From Planctomycetota bacterium (GTDB lineage Bacteria > Planctomycetota > UBA1135 > GCA-002686595), in assembly GCA_023150475.1 (NCBI GenBank), contig JAKLKU010000001.1, forward strand, positions 186,001 to 250,000: a stretch of 64,000 bases of DNA. The letters run 5' to 3'. This document shows, piece after piece, positions 25,517-35,139 of this stretch (position 1 is the first letter of the stretch; the number at the start of each line of letters is the position of its first letter). Below the pieces are notes generated by a model, which saw only the letters and a program-made list of their open reading frames with translations, was not told the origin of the DNA and did not search any database. The translations under genes and the position numbers were made by a program.

Positions 25517-26367
25517 GGCTTCGCGCTCTCCGGCTCGAGCTTTGCGCGCTCCGGCTCGAGCTTTGCGCGCTCCGTCTCGAGCTTTGCGCTCTGGGCGCCG
25601 AGCTTCGCGAGCTCGCGTTCGAGCGTGCGGATCTTGCGTTCGGCTTCGTCGAGCGACTTCTTCGTCTCGAGCTCGGCCTTCTGCGCCTCGACGTTCGCCT
25701 TCGCCAAGGCTTCTTCCGCCTTGCGGACCTCGTCCTCCTTGTTGGCGAGCTCGTGCGGCAGCTCGTGGCCCGTCAACGCCGAGAACCGTGTCTCGGCCAT
25801 CGCGAGCCGACGTTGCATGAACTCGAGCTCCTTCGTCTCGCGCTTGACGACGATTTCCTTCGTCGACGCCGCCATCGTGTCGCCCTTGTACATGGCGATC
25901 AGCTCCTCGAGTTCGATCTTCTTCAACTCGATGCCGAACCGCGCCTCTTCGACGTCGAGTTCGCCGTCCTTGACGCGCAACGGCATCTCGACGTTCTTGA
26001 ACTGGTCGAGCGCCTTCACGGCGTCCGCGCGTTCGCGTTCGGCGCGCGCGAGGCCCGCGGTGGCTTCGCTCTTCGCGACGCCGGCCGAGAGTTTCGCGAG
26101 CTCGAGGTCGACTCGCGCGAGCGCGAGCTCGAACGCCTTGTCGTCGAGAGCTTGCGCCTTCTCGTCGTCCTTCTCGGTCGGCGCACCGGACGCGTCCGCA
26201 CTCGCCGACTTCTCGGCGCCGTCGCCGACGCGGATCTCGATGTCGCCGTCGCGGCTGTGCCAGTTGCCTTGGGCGTCGCGATACCCGTCGGCGACGAAGA
26301 TGCAGGACGAAAGCGAAAGCGCAGTGACGACGGGCAGAGCGCGCAGGAGTACGGACGTGCGGAGCAT
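25513..26367 (-). CDS. Coiled-coil lipoprotein
   Basis: 284 residues. Lipobox LSLSSC at residues 17-22 makes Cys22 the likely lipid anchor. The mature protein starts with GYRDAQGNWHSRDGDIEIRVGD and then a long, highly charged helix with heptads (residues of about 85-280), including LEYMQ-like and ERAKLE phrases; the end is KLETERAKLEPERAKLEPE, coded by a 21-bp repeat. It should be a periplasmic coiled coil tethered to a membrane. It is the first gene of the five-gene operon: its TGA overlaps the next GTG. An AGGA sequence about nine bases before the ATG supports the start. Confidence 0.8.
   Translation of the reverse strand: MLRTSVLLRALPVVTALSLSSCIFVADGYRDAQGNWHSRDGDIEIRVGDGAEKSASADASGAPTEKDDEKAQALDDKAFELALARVDLELAKLSAGVAKSEATAGLARAERERADAVKALDQFKNVEMPLRVKDGELDVEEARFGIELKKIELEELIAMYKGDTMAASTKEIVVKRETKELEFMQRRLAMAETRFSALTGHELPHELANKEDEVRKAEEALAKANVEAQKAELETKKSLDEAERKIRTLERELAKLGAQSAKLETERAKLEPERAKLEPESAKP
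25529..25591. repeat. 21-bp tandem repeat in the lipoprotein C-terminus
   Basis: Three 21-bp units coding for KLEPERA-type heptads of the coiled coil. Units 1 and 2 are identical and unit 3 differs at two bases. They probably arose by recent duplication of one heptad. Confidence 0.8.
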
Positions 26368-26524
26368 GGGCGGTTTCCTGGAGTCGAGCGCGGACCGGCC
26401 CGCGCGCGCACATGATGCGCGAGCCGCACGATCGACGGAAGGGCGCGTGCGTGAAGCCTGTGTGGCGTTTCGGCGCGGCCGACGCACGCACTCGGCGCTC
26501 GTCGACAGCCGAACGCCGTCGCGC

Positions 26525-26530
26525 TAGCCT
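26525..26530 (+). promoter_or_regulatory. Putative -10 box (TAGCCT) for pruA
   Basis: TAGCCT, preceded by GC, ends 36 bases before the pruA ATG. A GGAG follows nine bases before that ATG, so this gene has a leader with a ribosome site, unlike the leaderless group. Confidence 0.4.
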
Positions 26531-26566
26531 GCTCGGTCCTCGCGAACCCATCCGGAGCCTTCGAAC

Positions 26567-28198
26567 ATGACCCACGGCGCTTTCCACGTCCCGACCCCGA
26601 TCAACGAACCGGTCAAGGCCTACGGCCCGGGCTCACCGGAGAAGAAGTCGCTGAAGGCGGAGCTCGCGCGCATGACCGCCGAACCGGTCGACGTGCCGGT
26701 GATCGTCGGCGGCGAGGAGATCCGCACGGGCGACACCGAACCGATCGCGTGCCCGCACGATCACTCGAAGAAGCTCGGTCAGGTCCACCGCGCGAAGAAG
26801 GAACACATCGCGAAGGCGCTCGAAGCGGCCGACAAGGCGAAGAAGGAATGGGCGCGCTTGCCTTGGGAGGAACGCGCGAGCGTCTTCCTGCGCGTCGGCG
26901 AGCTGCTCGCGACGACGTGGCGCGACAAGCTCAACGCGTCGACGATGCTCGGCCAGTCGAAGACCGCGCACCAAGCCGAGATCGACTCGGCGTGCGAGAC
27001 GATCGACTTCATGCGCTTCAACGTGCACTACGCGGAGCGGCTCTACGGCGAGCAGCCGCAGTCCGCGCCGGGCATGTGGAACCGCATGGAGCACCGGCCA
27101 CTCGACGGTTTCGTCGTCGCGATCTCGCCGTTCAACTTCACGTCGATCGCCGCGAACCTGCCGACGGCGCCGGCGATGGTCGGCAACACGGTCGTGTGGA
27201 AGCCCGCGTCGACCTCGATCCTGTCGAACTACTGGTTGATGAAGCTCTACCAGGCGGCCGGCCTGCCCGCGGGTGTCATCAACTTCGTGCCGTCGAGCGG
27301 CGCGAACCTCGGCGACGTCGCGTTCTCCGACCGCCGCCTCGCCGGCGTGCACTTCACGGGCTCGACCGGCGTCTTCAACGGCATCTGGTCGACGATCGGC
27401 CAGAACGTCTCGCGCTACGGCCAATACCCGCGCCTCGTCGGCGAGACCGGCGGCAAGGACTTCGTCTTCGTGCACGCGTCCGCCGAGCCGCGCGCGGTCG
27501 CCGTCGCGTTGGTGCGCGGCGCGTTCGAGTACCAAGGCCAGAAGTGTTCCGCCGCGAGCCGCGGATACGTGCCGAAGAGCCTGTGGCCGAAGGTGTGCGA
27601 CGAGATGGGCGCGATCCTCGCGCAAGTGAAGGTCGGCGACGTCACCGACTTCACGAACTTCATGGGCGCCGTGATCGACAAGAAGTCGTACACGAGCCTC
27701 AAGAGCTTCATCGACGGCGCGAAGCAGTCGAAGGACGCGCGCATCGTCTTCGGCGGCGAGTGCGACGACTCCAAGGGCTGGTTCATCCAACCGACGGTGA
27801 TCGAAGCTCTCGATCCGAAGTACACGACGATGTGCACCGAGCTCTTCGGACCGGTGTTGACCTTGCACGTCTACGACGACGCGCGCTTCGCGGAAACGCT
27901 CGAGCTCTGCGCGACGACGTCGGACTATGCGCTGACCGGCGCGATCTTCGCCGACGACCGTTTCGCGGTGCGCCAGGCGTACGAGGCATTGCGCTTCGCC
28001 GCCGGAAACTTCTACGTCAACGACAAGCCGACCGGCGCCGTCGTCGGCCAACAACCGTTCGGCGGCTCGCGCGCCTCGGGCACCAACGACAAGGCGGGCT
28101 CGATCCTCAACCTGTTGCGCTGGATCAGCCCGCGCGCCGTGAAGGAGACGTTCGTGCCGCCGACCGACTGGCGCTACCCGTTCCTCGGCGAGAGCTGA
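26567..28198 (+). CDS. pruA: L-glutamate gamma-semialdehyde dehydrogenase
   Basis: 543 residues, the size of stand-alone pyrroline-5-carboxylate dehydrogenases. Catalytic Cys327 is in GQKCSAASR and the general-base Glu293 in LVGETGGKD; ISPFNFTSIAANLPTAPAMVGN and GSTGVF are the NAD-binding parts. It oxidises glutamate semialdehyde, from proline, to glutamate. No proline dehydrogenase (putA/prodh) gene is in the window. The ATG is supported by GGAG nine bases ahead. Codon use matches the neighbourhood. The next gene on the same strand is malate synthase, 393 bases further on. Confidence 0.95.
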   Translation: MTHGAFHVPTPINEPVKAYGPGSPEKKSLKAELARMTAEPVDVPVIVGGEEIRTGDTEPIACPHDHSKKLGQVHRAKKEHIAKALEAADKAKKEWARLPWEERASVFLRVGELLATTWRDKLNASTMLGQSKTAHQAEIDSACETIDFMRFNVHYAERLYGEQPQSAPGMWNRMEHRPLDGFVVAISPFNFTSIAANLPTAPAMVGNTVVWKPASTSILSNYWLMKLYQAAGLPAGVINFVPSSGANLGDVAFSDRRLAGVHFTGSTGVFNGIWSTIGQNVSRYGQYPRLVGETGGKDFVFVHASAEPRAVAVALVRGAFEYQGQKCSAASRGYVPKSLWPKVCDEMGAILAQVKVGDVTDFTNFMGAVIDKKSYTSLKSFIDGAKQSKDARIVFGGECDDSKGWFIQPTVIEALDPKYTTMCTELFGPVLTLHVYDDARFAETLELCATTSDYALTGAIFADDRFAVRQAYEALRFAAGNFYVNDKPTGAVVGQQPFGGSRASGTNDKAGSILNLLRWISPRAVKETFVPPTDWRYPFLGES

Positions 28199-28591
28199 AC
28201 GACCGCGACTCGGCCCGCGACTGCGGACGGTCCGGTCGTTTGAGGGCCGAGAGAAGCTCCACGCGCGCACCGCCGCTTCACGCGGCGGCTCTCGCGTCCT
28301 CCCCGCGACGGCTTCCGCCCGGGACGCCGCGACCGTCGGGACTTCGTCGACTCCGCGGACACGGCCCGGACCCTCGCTCGAGCCGTGCGAAAGAAATCCC
28401 CGCGGCAGCGGCGAATGTCCACACGTCGGCGCGGCCGTGCCCGCAGCGAGCCGACCCCGGGGACTCCGCACTCCGGCCCCGGCGTTCGCCGCCGAAGTGA
28501 GCGCGCGCGCGAATTTCGCTCACGTCGAGTTGCCCAGCCCAAGCCGCCGAGGGACTCTTGGGGCACACCGCTCCCCAACGGCATTCCCAAG
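28199..28591. other. Long intergenic region before aceB
   Basis: 393 bases between pruA and aceB, both on the plus strand. No hairpin with a T-tract, riboswitch-like fold, RNA gene or clear TANNNT box is evident. Open frames across it are rich in Arg and Pro and look like by-products of base composition. It is a likely place for the promoter and control sites of the glyoxylate genes. Confidence 0.5.
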
Positions 28592-30199
28592 ATGGCCCCC
28601 AAGACGATTCCGAGCCTGCCTCCGGGCGTGGAGATCCGCGGTTCGCTCGAAGGGCGCGCTCAGGAGATCCTCACGCCGGAAGCGCTCGATTTCCTCGTCC
28701 GCCTCGTGCGTGAGTTCGAGCCGACGCGTCAACGTTTGCTCGCGCGGCGCATCGAAGTGCAACGCGCGCTCGACCGCGGCGCGCGGCCGAACTTCCTCGC
28801 GGAGACGGCTGCGTTGCGCGCGTCGGTGTGGAAGGCGCCGCCCCCACCGAAGGACCTGGTCGACCGGCGCATCGAGATCACCGGGCCCGTCGAGCGCAAG
28901 ATGATCATCAACGCGCTGAACAGCGGCGCGCAGGTCTTCATGGCGGACTTCGAGGACTCGAACGCGCCGACCTGGAAGAACCAGATCGAAGGCCAGATCA
29001 ACCTGAAGGACGCGGTGCGGCGCACGATCACCTTCGAGACGCCGCAGAAGACGTATCGCCTGAACGAGCAGACCGCGGTGATCTTCGTGCGACCGCGTGG
29101 TTGGCACCTCGACGAGAAACACGTGTTCGTCGACGGTCGCGCCGTGTCCGGCTCGCTCTTCGACTTCGCCCTCTACTTCTTCCACAACGCGCGTGAGCTC
29201 GTCGCTCGCGGCACCGGCCCCTACTTCTACTTGCCGAAGATGGAGAGCCACCGCGAAGCGCGGCTGTGGAACGAGGTCTTCCTGTTCTCCGAGAGCGAGT
29301 TCGGCCTGCCGCGCGGCACGATCCGCGCGACGGTGCTGATCGAGACGATCCTCGCCGCGTTCGAGATGGACGAGATCCTCTTCGAGCTCTGCGAGCACTC
29401 GGTCGGACTGAACTGCGGCCGCTGGGACTACATCTTCAGCTTCATCAAGAAGTTCCGGAACCGCTCGGACTTCGTGTTGCCCGACCGCGACCGCGTCGGG
29501 ATGACGCAGCACTTCCTGCGCAGCTACAGCCAACTCCTGATCCAGACCTGCCATCGACGCGGCGTGCACGCGATGGGCGGCATGGCCGCGCAGATCCCGA
29601 TCAAGGACGACGCCGCGCGCAACGCGACGGCGCTCGAGAAGGTGCGCGCCGACAAGACCCGCGAAGCGGGCGACGGCCACGACGGCACGTGGGTCGCGCA
29701 CCCCGGGCTCGTGCCGATCGCGAAGGACGTCTTCGAAGCGCTCGTGAAGGGCCAAAACCAACTCGAGCGGCTGCGCGAGGACGTCAAGGTCTCCGCCGAC
29801 GACCTGCTGCGCGTGCCGGAAGGCCCGATCACGCATGCCGGCCTCGCCCACAACGTGCGCGTCGGCGTGCAGTACCTCGCGGCGTGGCTCTCGGGCAACG
29901 GCTGCGTGCCGCTCTACGACCTGATGGAAGACGCCGCGACCGCCGAGATCAGCCGCGCGCAGGTCTGGCAGTGGATCCGCCACGGCGCGAAGCTCGACGA
30001 CGGGCGCACCATCGATGCTGCGCTCTTCCGCGCCGTGCTCGCCGACGAAACGCGCGCGCTCGAAGCCGCGAACGCGAGCGAACGTTTCGCGCCCGGCAAA
30101 CTCGCGCTTGCCGCCCACTTGTTCGCCGAGCTCTCGGTTGCCGAAGAGTTCTCGGAGTTCCTGACGCTTCCTGCCTACGACCTCCTGATCCGCAACTAG
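28592..30199 (+). CDS. aceB: Malate synthase A
   Basis: 535 residues, the usual size of malate synthase [33 protein letters not shown] holds the magnesium- and glyoxylate-binding core; [44 protein letters not shown] and [11 protein letters not shown] follow in the expected order, and the catalytic aspartate region is in [22 protein letters not shown]. It condenses glyoxylate with acetyl-CoA to malate. It is followed after 13 bases by isocitrate lyase, so the two form the glyoxylate-shunt operon. The ATG at 28592 starts the standard N-terminus; upstream codons lie in non-coding sequence. Confidence 0.95.
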   Translation: MAPKTIPSLPPGVEIRGSLEGRAQEILTPEALDFLVRLVREFEPTRQRLLARRIEVQRALDRGARPNFLAETAALRASVWKAPPPPKDLVDRRIEITGPVERKMIINALNSGAQVFMADFEDSNAPTWKNQIEGQINLKDAVRRTITFETPQKTYRLNEQTAVIFVRPRGWHLDEKHVFVDGRAVSGSLFDFALYFFHNARELVARGTGPYFYLPKMESHREARLWNEVFLFSESEFGLPRGTIRATVLIETILAAFEMDEILFELCEHSVGLNCGRWDYIFSFIKKFRNRSDFVLPDRDRVGMTQHFLRSYSQLLIQTCHRRGVHAMGGMAAQIPIKDDAARNATALEKVRADKTREAGDGHDGTWVAHPGLVPIAKDVFEALVKGQNQLERLREDVKVSADDLLRVPEGPITHAGLAHNVRVGVQYLAAWLSGNGCVPLYDLMEDAATAEISRAQVWQWIRHGAKLDDGRTIDAALFRAVLADETRALEAANASERFAPGKLALAAHLFAELSVAEEFSEFLTLPAYDLLIRN

Positions 30200-30212
30200 A
30201 GAGATCGCCGCC

Positions 30213-31472
30213 ATGAACCCGAAGTCCAACGGACAAGCCCACGCCGCGAAACGCTTCGACGGCATCGTCCGCGATTACTCCGCCGCCGACGTCGAGCGTC
30301 TGCGCGGTTCGATCAAGATCGAGCACACGCTCGCGCGGCTCGGCGCCGAACGCTTGTGGCGCCTGATGCACGAGCAGGACTACGTGCACGCGCTCGGCGC
30401 GCTGACCGGCAACCAAGCGATGCAGATGGTCAAGGCCGGTCTGCAGGCGATCTATCTCTCGGGTTGGCAGGTCGCGGCCGATGCGAACCTCTCGGGCCAC
30501 ATGTATCCCGACCAATCGCTCTATCCGGCGAACTCGGTGCCCGCGGTCGTCAAGCGCATCAACCAGACGCTGCAACGCGCGGATCAGATCCAGCACATGG
30601 AGAAGTCGGGCGACGTCTACTGGTTCGCGCCGATCGTCGCCGACGCCGAAGCGGGCTTCGGCGGACCGCTCAACGCCTTCGAGTTGATGAAGGCGATGAT
30701 CGAAGCCGGTGCAGCCGGCGTGCACTTCGAGGACCAACTCGCGAGCGAGAAGAAGTGCGGCCACTTGGGCGGCAAGGTGCTCGTGCCGACGCAGACCTTC
30801 ATCCGCACGCTGAACGCCGCGCGTCTCGCCGCCGACGTGTGCGACGTGCCGACGATCGTGATCGCGCGCACCGACGCCGACGCTGCGACGTTGATCACGT
30901 CCGACGTCGACGAACGCGATCGGCCGTTCTTGACCGGCGAGCGCACGAGCGAAGGCTTCTTCCGCATCAAGAACGGTCTCGACACCGCGATCGCGCGCGG
31001 CCTCGCCTACGCGCCGTACTCGGACCTGATCTGGTGCGAGACCAGCCATCCGGATCTCGCCGAAGCGCGCGAGTTCGCCGAAGCGATCCGCGCGAAGTTC
31101 CCGGGCAAACTGCTCGCGTACAACTGCTCGCCGTCGTTCAACTGGAAGAAGAAGCTCGACGACGCGACCATCGCCAAGTTCCAGCGCGAGCTCGGCGCGA
31201 TGGGCTACAAGTTCCAGTTCGTGACGCTCGCGGGCTTCCACGCGCTCAACCACTCGATGTTCGAGCTCGCGCGCGGCTATCGCGACCGCGGCATGGCCGC
31301 GTACGTCGAACTGCAACAGGCGGAGTTCGCCGGCGAAGCGTTCGGCTACACCGCGACCAAGCACCAGCGCGAAGTCGGCACCGGTTACTTCGACGCGGTC
31401 ACGCAGGCCGTCTCGAAGGGCCAGAGCTCGACGACCGCGCTCGAAGGCTCGACCGAGAAGGCGCAGTTCTAG
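30213..31472 (+). CDS. aceA: Isocitrate lyase
   Basis: 419 residues. The signature loop is complete: K180-K-C182-G-H184 ([10 protein letters not shown]), with the catalytic cysteine in place. [31 protein letters not shown] and VHFEDQ are the remaining substrate and magnesium motifs, and [10 protein letters not shown] is the late conserved block. It cleaves isocitrate to glyoxylate and succinate. AGAG lies ahead of the ATG, 13 bases after the aceB stop. The stop codon is one base from the stop of the converging beta-helix gene, so no terminator separates them. Confidence 0.96.
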   Translation: MNPKSNGQAHAAKRFDGIVRDYSAADVERLRGSIKIEHTLARLGAERLWRLMHEQDYVHALGALTGNQAMQMVKAGLQAIYLSGWQVAADANLSGHMYPDQSLYPANSVPAVVKRINQTLQRADQIQHMEKSGDVYWFAPIVADAEAGFGGPLNAFELMKAMIEAGAAGVHFEDQLASEKKCGHLGGKVLVPTQTFIRTLNAARLAADVCDVPTIVIARTDADAATLITSDVDERDRPFLTGERTSEGFFRIKNGLDTAIARGLAYAPYSDLIWCETSHPDLAEAREFAEAIRAKFPGKLLAYNCSPSFNWKKKLDDATIAKFQRELGAMGYKFQFVTLAGFHALNHSMFELARGYRDRGMAAYVELQQAEFAGEAFGYTATKHQREVGTGYFDAVTQAVSKGQSSTTALEGSTEKAQF

Positions 31473-31473
31473 T

Positions 31474-33603
31474 TCACGGCGAGTTCGAGCCGAGCGCGTC
31501 GAGCTCGAGCGCCAACGCGCTCGACCCGTCGACTTGGAAGTACTCGAGCTCGAAGACGTGCGCGCCTGCGCCGACCTCGAACTCGGCGCGGTCGACCGTC
31601 GTGGCGTGCCACGACCAGTTCTCGAGCACCGGCTTGCCGTCGACGCGCAGCGAAACGCCGTCGTCGGACGTCGATTGGACGCGATAGCGGCCCGCTGCGA
31701 GCTCGAGCGTGGTGCGCGCGAGCAGTCCGAAACGTTCGCTCGGCAGTTCGCTCGGCCGCGCGCCGGCGCCGAACGGCGTGCGGAACGCGCCGACCGTGCG
31801 CGACAAGAGCGGCTCGCGCGCGAGCTCTCGCCACGCCGAGCGCGCCGTGTCGAGTCCACGCGGATCGTGAGCGTCGTCCCACGCGAACCAGACGGCTTCC
31901 CACTGGGCGGCGGCGAATAGCCCCCCGGCCGCGCGGGGCGCAGGCGCGGGGCGCGGGCCCTCGGGATCCCACGGACCGAAGCGGTCGAAGACGAAGTCCT
32001 CGGCGGGGCTCGACCCGCCGGCGGACGACTGCGGACTCGGCGTCTTGCTCGGCTCGCCCGTAGCCGCGCCGTGCGCCGCCGGTGCGCCAGGCGTCGCCGG
32101 TGCGCCAGGCGCCGCCGGTGCGCGAGGCGCTGCCGGGCTCGCCGGCGGCGTCGCCGGACGTCGCGACGCACGCGGCGTCGCGGCGAGTTCGCTCTCGAAC
32201 GCACTTGCGCGCTCGGCGTCGTGCGCGAGCACTTCGGTGCCGACCAAACGACCGCTCGGCAACGCGCCGCCGACGCCGCGGATGCGCTCGCGTTCGAGCG
32301 CTCCGTCGCCGGTGCCGTCGATGCGCAGGACGAGCCCGTTCTCGAAGACGTTCTCCGCCGCCGAGACGCCGCGCGAACGTTCGAGCTCCCAGTCGAGACC
32401 GTTCTGCTCGAATCCGTTCGCGACGAGCGCGAGCCCGGTGACGCCGTTCGTCGCGAGCCCGACCGCCGCGGCGGACACCCAGTTGCGCGCGAGCACGTGT
32501 TCGCCGCCCGCCTGCACCGAGACTCCCTTGCCGCGAGCTCGTTCGAGCACGCACTCGACGACCCACGCGCGGGTCGCCTCGCTCAGCACGACGGCGTCGC
32601 CGCCGACGTCGCGAGCGACCAACTCCAGGATGCGCGGCTCGACGACCTCCGTGCACTCGACGCCGTGCGCGAGCGCCGCGGAAACGTCGCACGCGACGAG
32701 TGTCGCCTGCGGCGAAGCGCCGAGCACGACCGCGCCGCTGCCGCAGCGTGTGAACGACGAACGCTCGACGCGCGCGGTGGCCGAGTCGACGAGCAGGAGG
32801 CCCGCCGAACCGTGCGCTCCGCTCCAGAAGCTCGATCTTCCGCCGCGCACGGCCTGTTCGACCTGCACGTCCGCGACCGAGACTTCGGCCGAGCGCCAGA
32901 ACGCGAGTCCGTACGCCGACAGGTATCCGAACCGGCCGCCGCGCACGGAGACACCCGGCGCTTCGATCGCCGCGATGCCGACGACGCCGCGGCGGACCGC
33001 ACATTCGACGAATTCGACGCCGTGCGAACGCTCGACCACGAAGCCTGCGCCTCCGCGCGCGACGAGGCCAAAGTCGCGACGGTCGAGCACGTCGGAAGCG
33101 GCTTCGAGCGCGGCGCTCGACCCCAACCGAGGAGCGTACAGGTCGGTCACGACGACGTTCTCGAGACGCACGCCACGCGAAGCCTCGATCCGCACACCGG
33201 TGCGCCAGCCGCCAAACTTGCCGCCGCGGATCACGACGTCCTCCGCGTTGCGCACGACGAGACCGACGCCGGCGAGCGTCGACGGATCGGCGAGGCTCGT
33301 CGAGCCGACGAACTCCGCGGCGCCGAGGTCGAGCACGATGCCTCGCGCGCCGTCGATCACGAGCGCCGCGTCCTCGGCGTCGACGCCGAGCGACCACGAG
33401 CCCTTCGCGACGGCGAGCGAGCGGTCGATGCGCCACGGTCCGCGCGCGGGCGGCCGCTCGCCGCGATCCACCGCTTTCGCGGGCTTCTCGGTGGCGTTCG
33501 GCTTGCCGCGGACGCTCGCGGGTTCCCCTGCGAGCACGACGGCGCACATGCACGGAACGAACGACGACGCGAGGAAGACGCGAGTGCTCTCGAAGATCGA
33601 CAT
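31474..33603 (-). CDS. Secreted beta-helix protein with C-terminal PA14-like domain
   Basis: 709 residues. A signal peptide (RVFLASSFVPCMCAVVLAG) is followed, from about residue 60 to 400, by parallel beta-helix repeats with the rhythm of pectate-lyase-like folds: GVGLVVRNAEDVVIRGGKFG, GVRIEASRGVRLENVVV, GIAAIEAPGVSVRGGRFG. A proline-, alanine- and glycine-rich linker coded by an 18-bp repeat then leads to a C-terminal domain ending GRYRVQSTSDDGVSLRVDGK, with VLENW following at once and AHVFELEYFQ further on, the pattern of PA14 carbohydrate-binding sandwiches. It is probably a surface polysaccharide-binding or -degrading protein. No catalytic acidic triad can be assigned. It may be anchored only by its signal peptide. 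Confidence 0.8.
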   Translation of the reverse strand: MSIFESTRVFLASSFVPCMCAVVLAGEPASVRGKPNATEKPAKAVDRGERPPARGPWRIDRSLAVAKGSWSLGVDAEDAALVIDGARGIVLDLGAAEFVGSTSLADPSTLAGVGLVVRNAEDVVIRGGKFGGWRTGVRIEASRGVRLENVVVTDLYAPRLGSSAALEAASDVLDRRDFGLVARGGAGFVVERSHGVEFVECAVRRGVVGIAAIEAPGVSVRGGRFGYLSAYGLAFWRSAEVSVADVQVEQAVRGGRSSFWSGAHGSAGLLLVDSATARVERSSFTRCGSGAVVLGASPQATLVACDVSAALAHGVECTEVVEPRILELVARDVGGDAVVLSEATRAWVVECVLERARGKGVSVQAGGEHVLARNWVSAAAVGLATNGVTGLALVANGFEQNGLDWELERSRGVSAAENVFENGLVLRIDGTGDGALERERIRGVGGALPSGRLVGTEVLAHDAERASAFESELAATPRASRRPATPPASPAAPRAPAAPGAPATPGAPAAHGAATGEPSKTPSPQSSAGGSSPAEDFVFDRFGPWDPEGPRPAPAPRAAGGLFAAAQWEAVWFAWDDAHDPRGLDTARSAWRELAREPLLSRTVGAFRTPFGAGARPSELPSERFGLLARTTLELAAGRYRVQSTSDDGVSLRVDGKPVLENWSWHATTVDRAEFEVGAGAHVFELEYFQVDGSSALALELDALGSNSP
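32075..32146. repeat. 18-bp tandem repeat in a Pro/Ala linker
   Basis: Three good 18-bp units and a fourth diverged one code for the APxAPG-type linker between the beta-helix and the PA14-like domain. The repeat keeps the frame. Confidence 0.75.
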
Positions 33604-33760
33604 GCGGACGAAGGGCGGCGCTCGGACGGCGCGCCGGCGAAGATGGACCCGCGACTCTTTCGACGCGGCGGCGGCTCCGAGCCAAGCGGAGCTCGGAAAA
33701 GCCTTCGTTCCGCGCCTCGTGACGCGCGTCCGGCCGCTCGGGGCCGCGTGCAAGCCGTGT

Positions 33761-33766
33761 TATGCT
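33761..33766 (+). promoter_or_regulatory. Putative -10 box (TATGCT) for nadA
   Basis: TATGCT ends 41 bases before the nadA GTG. GAGGA sits five bases before that GTG, so the transcript would have a normal leader. Confidence 0.4.
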
Positions 33767-33807
33767 CCCGCGTCCCTGTCTCCACGAGGCTCCAACCGAG
33801 GATCCGG

Positions 33808-35139
33808 GTGCCGCCCACGTCCCTCCAGAGCTCCGGCATCGTGCTCCAGCCGGAACTGCCGATCTGCCAGACCGACCTGCCGCTCGACTGGTACCAAGCG
33901 GAGTTCAAACCGTACGCCGAAGAGTACCTCGCGCTGCCCGACCGCAAGCCGTCGACGGTGTTGCCGTGGCTCGATTCCTACGTGAAGCCCGCGCAGACGC
34001 ACTTCGGCGACGCGCTGATGTTGGTCGCGCACTTCTACATGGGCGGCGAGATCGTGAAGCTCGTCGAGCGCTACGGCGGTTCGGTCGCCGACAGCTACCA
34101 ACTCGCGCTGCAAGCCGCGCGGCATCCCGAGAAGAAAGTGATCGTCGAGTCGGCGGTGCACTTCATGGCCGAAGCGATCGCGATCCTCGCGCACGCCGAT
34201 CAGCAAGTCTGGATCACCAATCCGAAGGCGGGCTGCACGATGGAGATGCTCGCAAAGGACTGGATGGTGCTGCCGACCGCGGAGCAGTTGATCGAGAGGT
34301 ACGGCGACGAGCTCGTCGTCGTCGCGTACATGAACACCGGCGGACGGCTCAAGGCGCTCGCGGGACGCACCGGCGGCGCGGTCTGCACGAGCTCGAACGC
34401 GCACAAGGTCGTGAAGTGGGCGCTCGATCGGAAGAAGAAGGTCTTCTTCGTGCCCGACCAGCACCTCGGGCGCAACACGGCGCGCAAGCTCGGCCTCGAT
34501 CCGACGCGCGTGGTCGCGTTGCCCGACCCGCAGATCGGCCGCGGCGCACTGAAGCTCGACGAACGGAGCGTCGCCGGCGGCTTCGCCGCGCTCGACCGCG
34601 CGCAGATGATCCTCTGGGGCGCGTTCTGCGGCGTGCACACGGTGTTCGAGCCGCGCCACGTGCAGTACTGGAAGGACCGCGGGTACACGGTGCTCGTGCA
34701 CCCCGAGTCGAAAGTCGAAGTCGTCGAAGTCGCCGATGGTGAAGGCTCGACCAACTTCCTGTGGGACGCCGTGATGAAGGCGCCGCGCGGCGCGAAGCTC
34801 GCGATCGGCACCGAAGGCCACTTCGTCAGGAACGCGCGCGAACAAGGCAAGCAGCGCGGCGTCGAGATCGTGCACCTCGCCGACATCCCCGACCCGGCGT
34901 ACCGCTCGATGGGCTGCGGGTGCGCGACGATGAGCCGCAACGATCCGCCGCACCTCGCCGGCATGCTCGACCTCCTGCGCAAGGGCGTCGCGCCGGACGC
35001 GAACCGCGTGCTCGCCGGCGACATGGTCGACGAGACGACCGGCGTGCGCGATCGGCTCGACGAATCCGATCGCGCCGCGATGATCGCGGACGCGCGCGCG
35101 TCGCTCGAGCGCATGATCGCGATCACGGAGGCCAAGTGA
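33808..35139 (+). CDS. nadA: Quinolinate synthase A
   Basis: 443 residues. Three iron-sulfur cysteines are present: C143 (NPKAGCTM), C274 (WGAFCGVH) and C370 or C372 (MGCGCATMS). LMLVAHFYMGGEIVKL, GGSVADSYQLAL, MNTGGRLKALAG and VCTSSNAHKVV are the other family blocks. It makes quinolinate from iminoaspartate and dihydroxyacetone phosphate for NAD. It is longer than the usual 300-370 residues, with about 50 extra at the N-terminus. GTG at 33808 with GAGGA five bases ahead is the best start. nadB and nadC are not in the window. The stop overlaps the next gene's start in GTGA. Confidence 0.93.
   Translation: MPPTSLQSSGIVLQPELPICQTDLPLDWYQAEFKPYAEEYLALPDRKPSTVLPWLDSYVKPAQTHFGDALMLVAHFYMGGEIVKLVERYGGSVADSYQLALQAARHPEKKVIVESAVHFMAEAIAILAHADQQVWITNPKAGCTMEMLAKDWMVLPTAEQLIERYGDELVVVAYMNTGGRLKALAGRTGGAVCTSSNAHKVVKWALDRKKKVFFVPDQHLGRNTARKLGLDPTRVVALPDPQIGRGALKLDERSVAGGFAALDRAQMILWGAFCGVHTVFEPRHVQYWKDRGYTVLVHPESKVEVVEVADGEGSTNFLWDAVMKAPRGAKLAIGTEGHFVRNAREQGKQRGVEIVHLADIPDPAYRSMGCGCATMSRNDPPHLAGMLDLLRKGVAPDANRVLAGDMVDETTGVRDRLDESDRAAMIADARASLERMIAITEAK

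Noticed and set aside
31469-33685. Second minus-strand frame overlapping the beta-helix gene
   Set aside because: Arginine-rich with no fold-like pattern, while the other frame has a signal peptide, beta-helix repeats and a PA14-like end.
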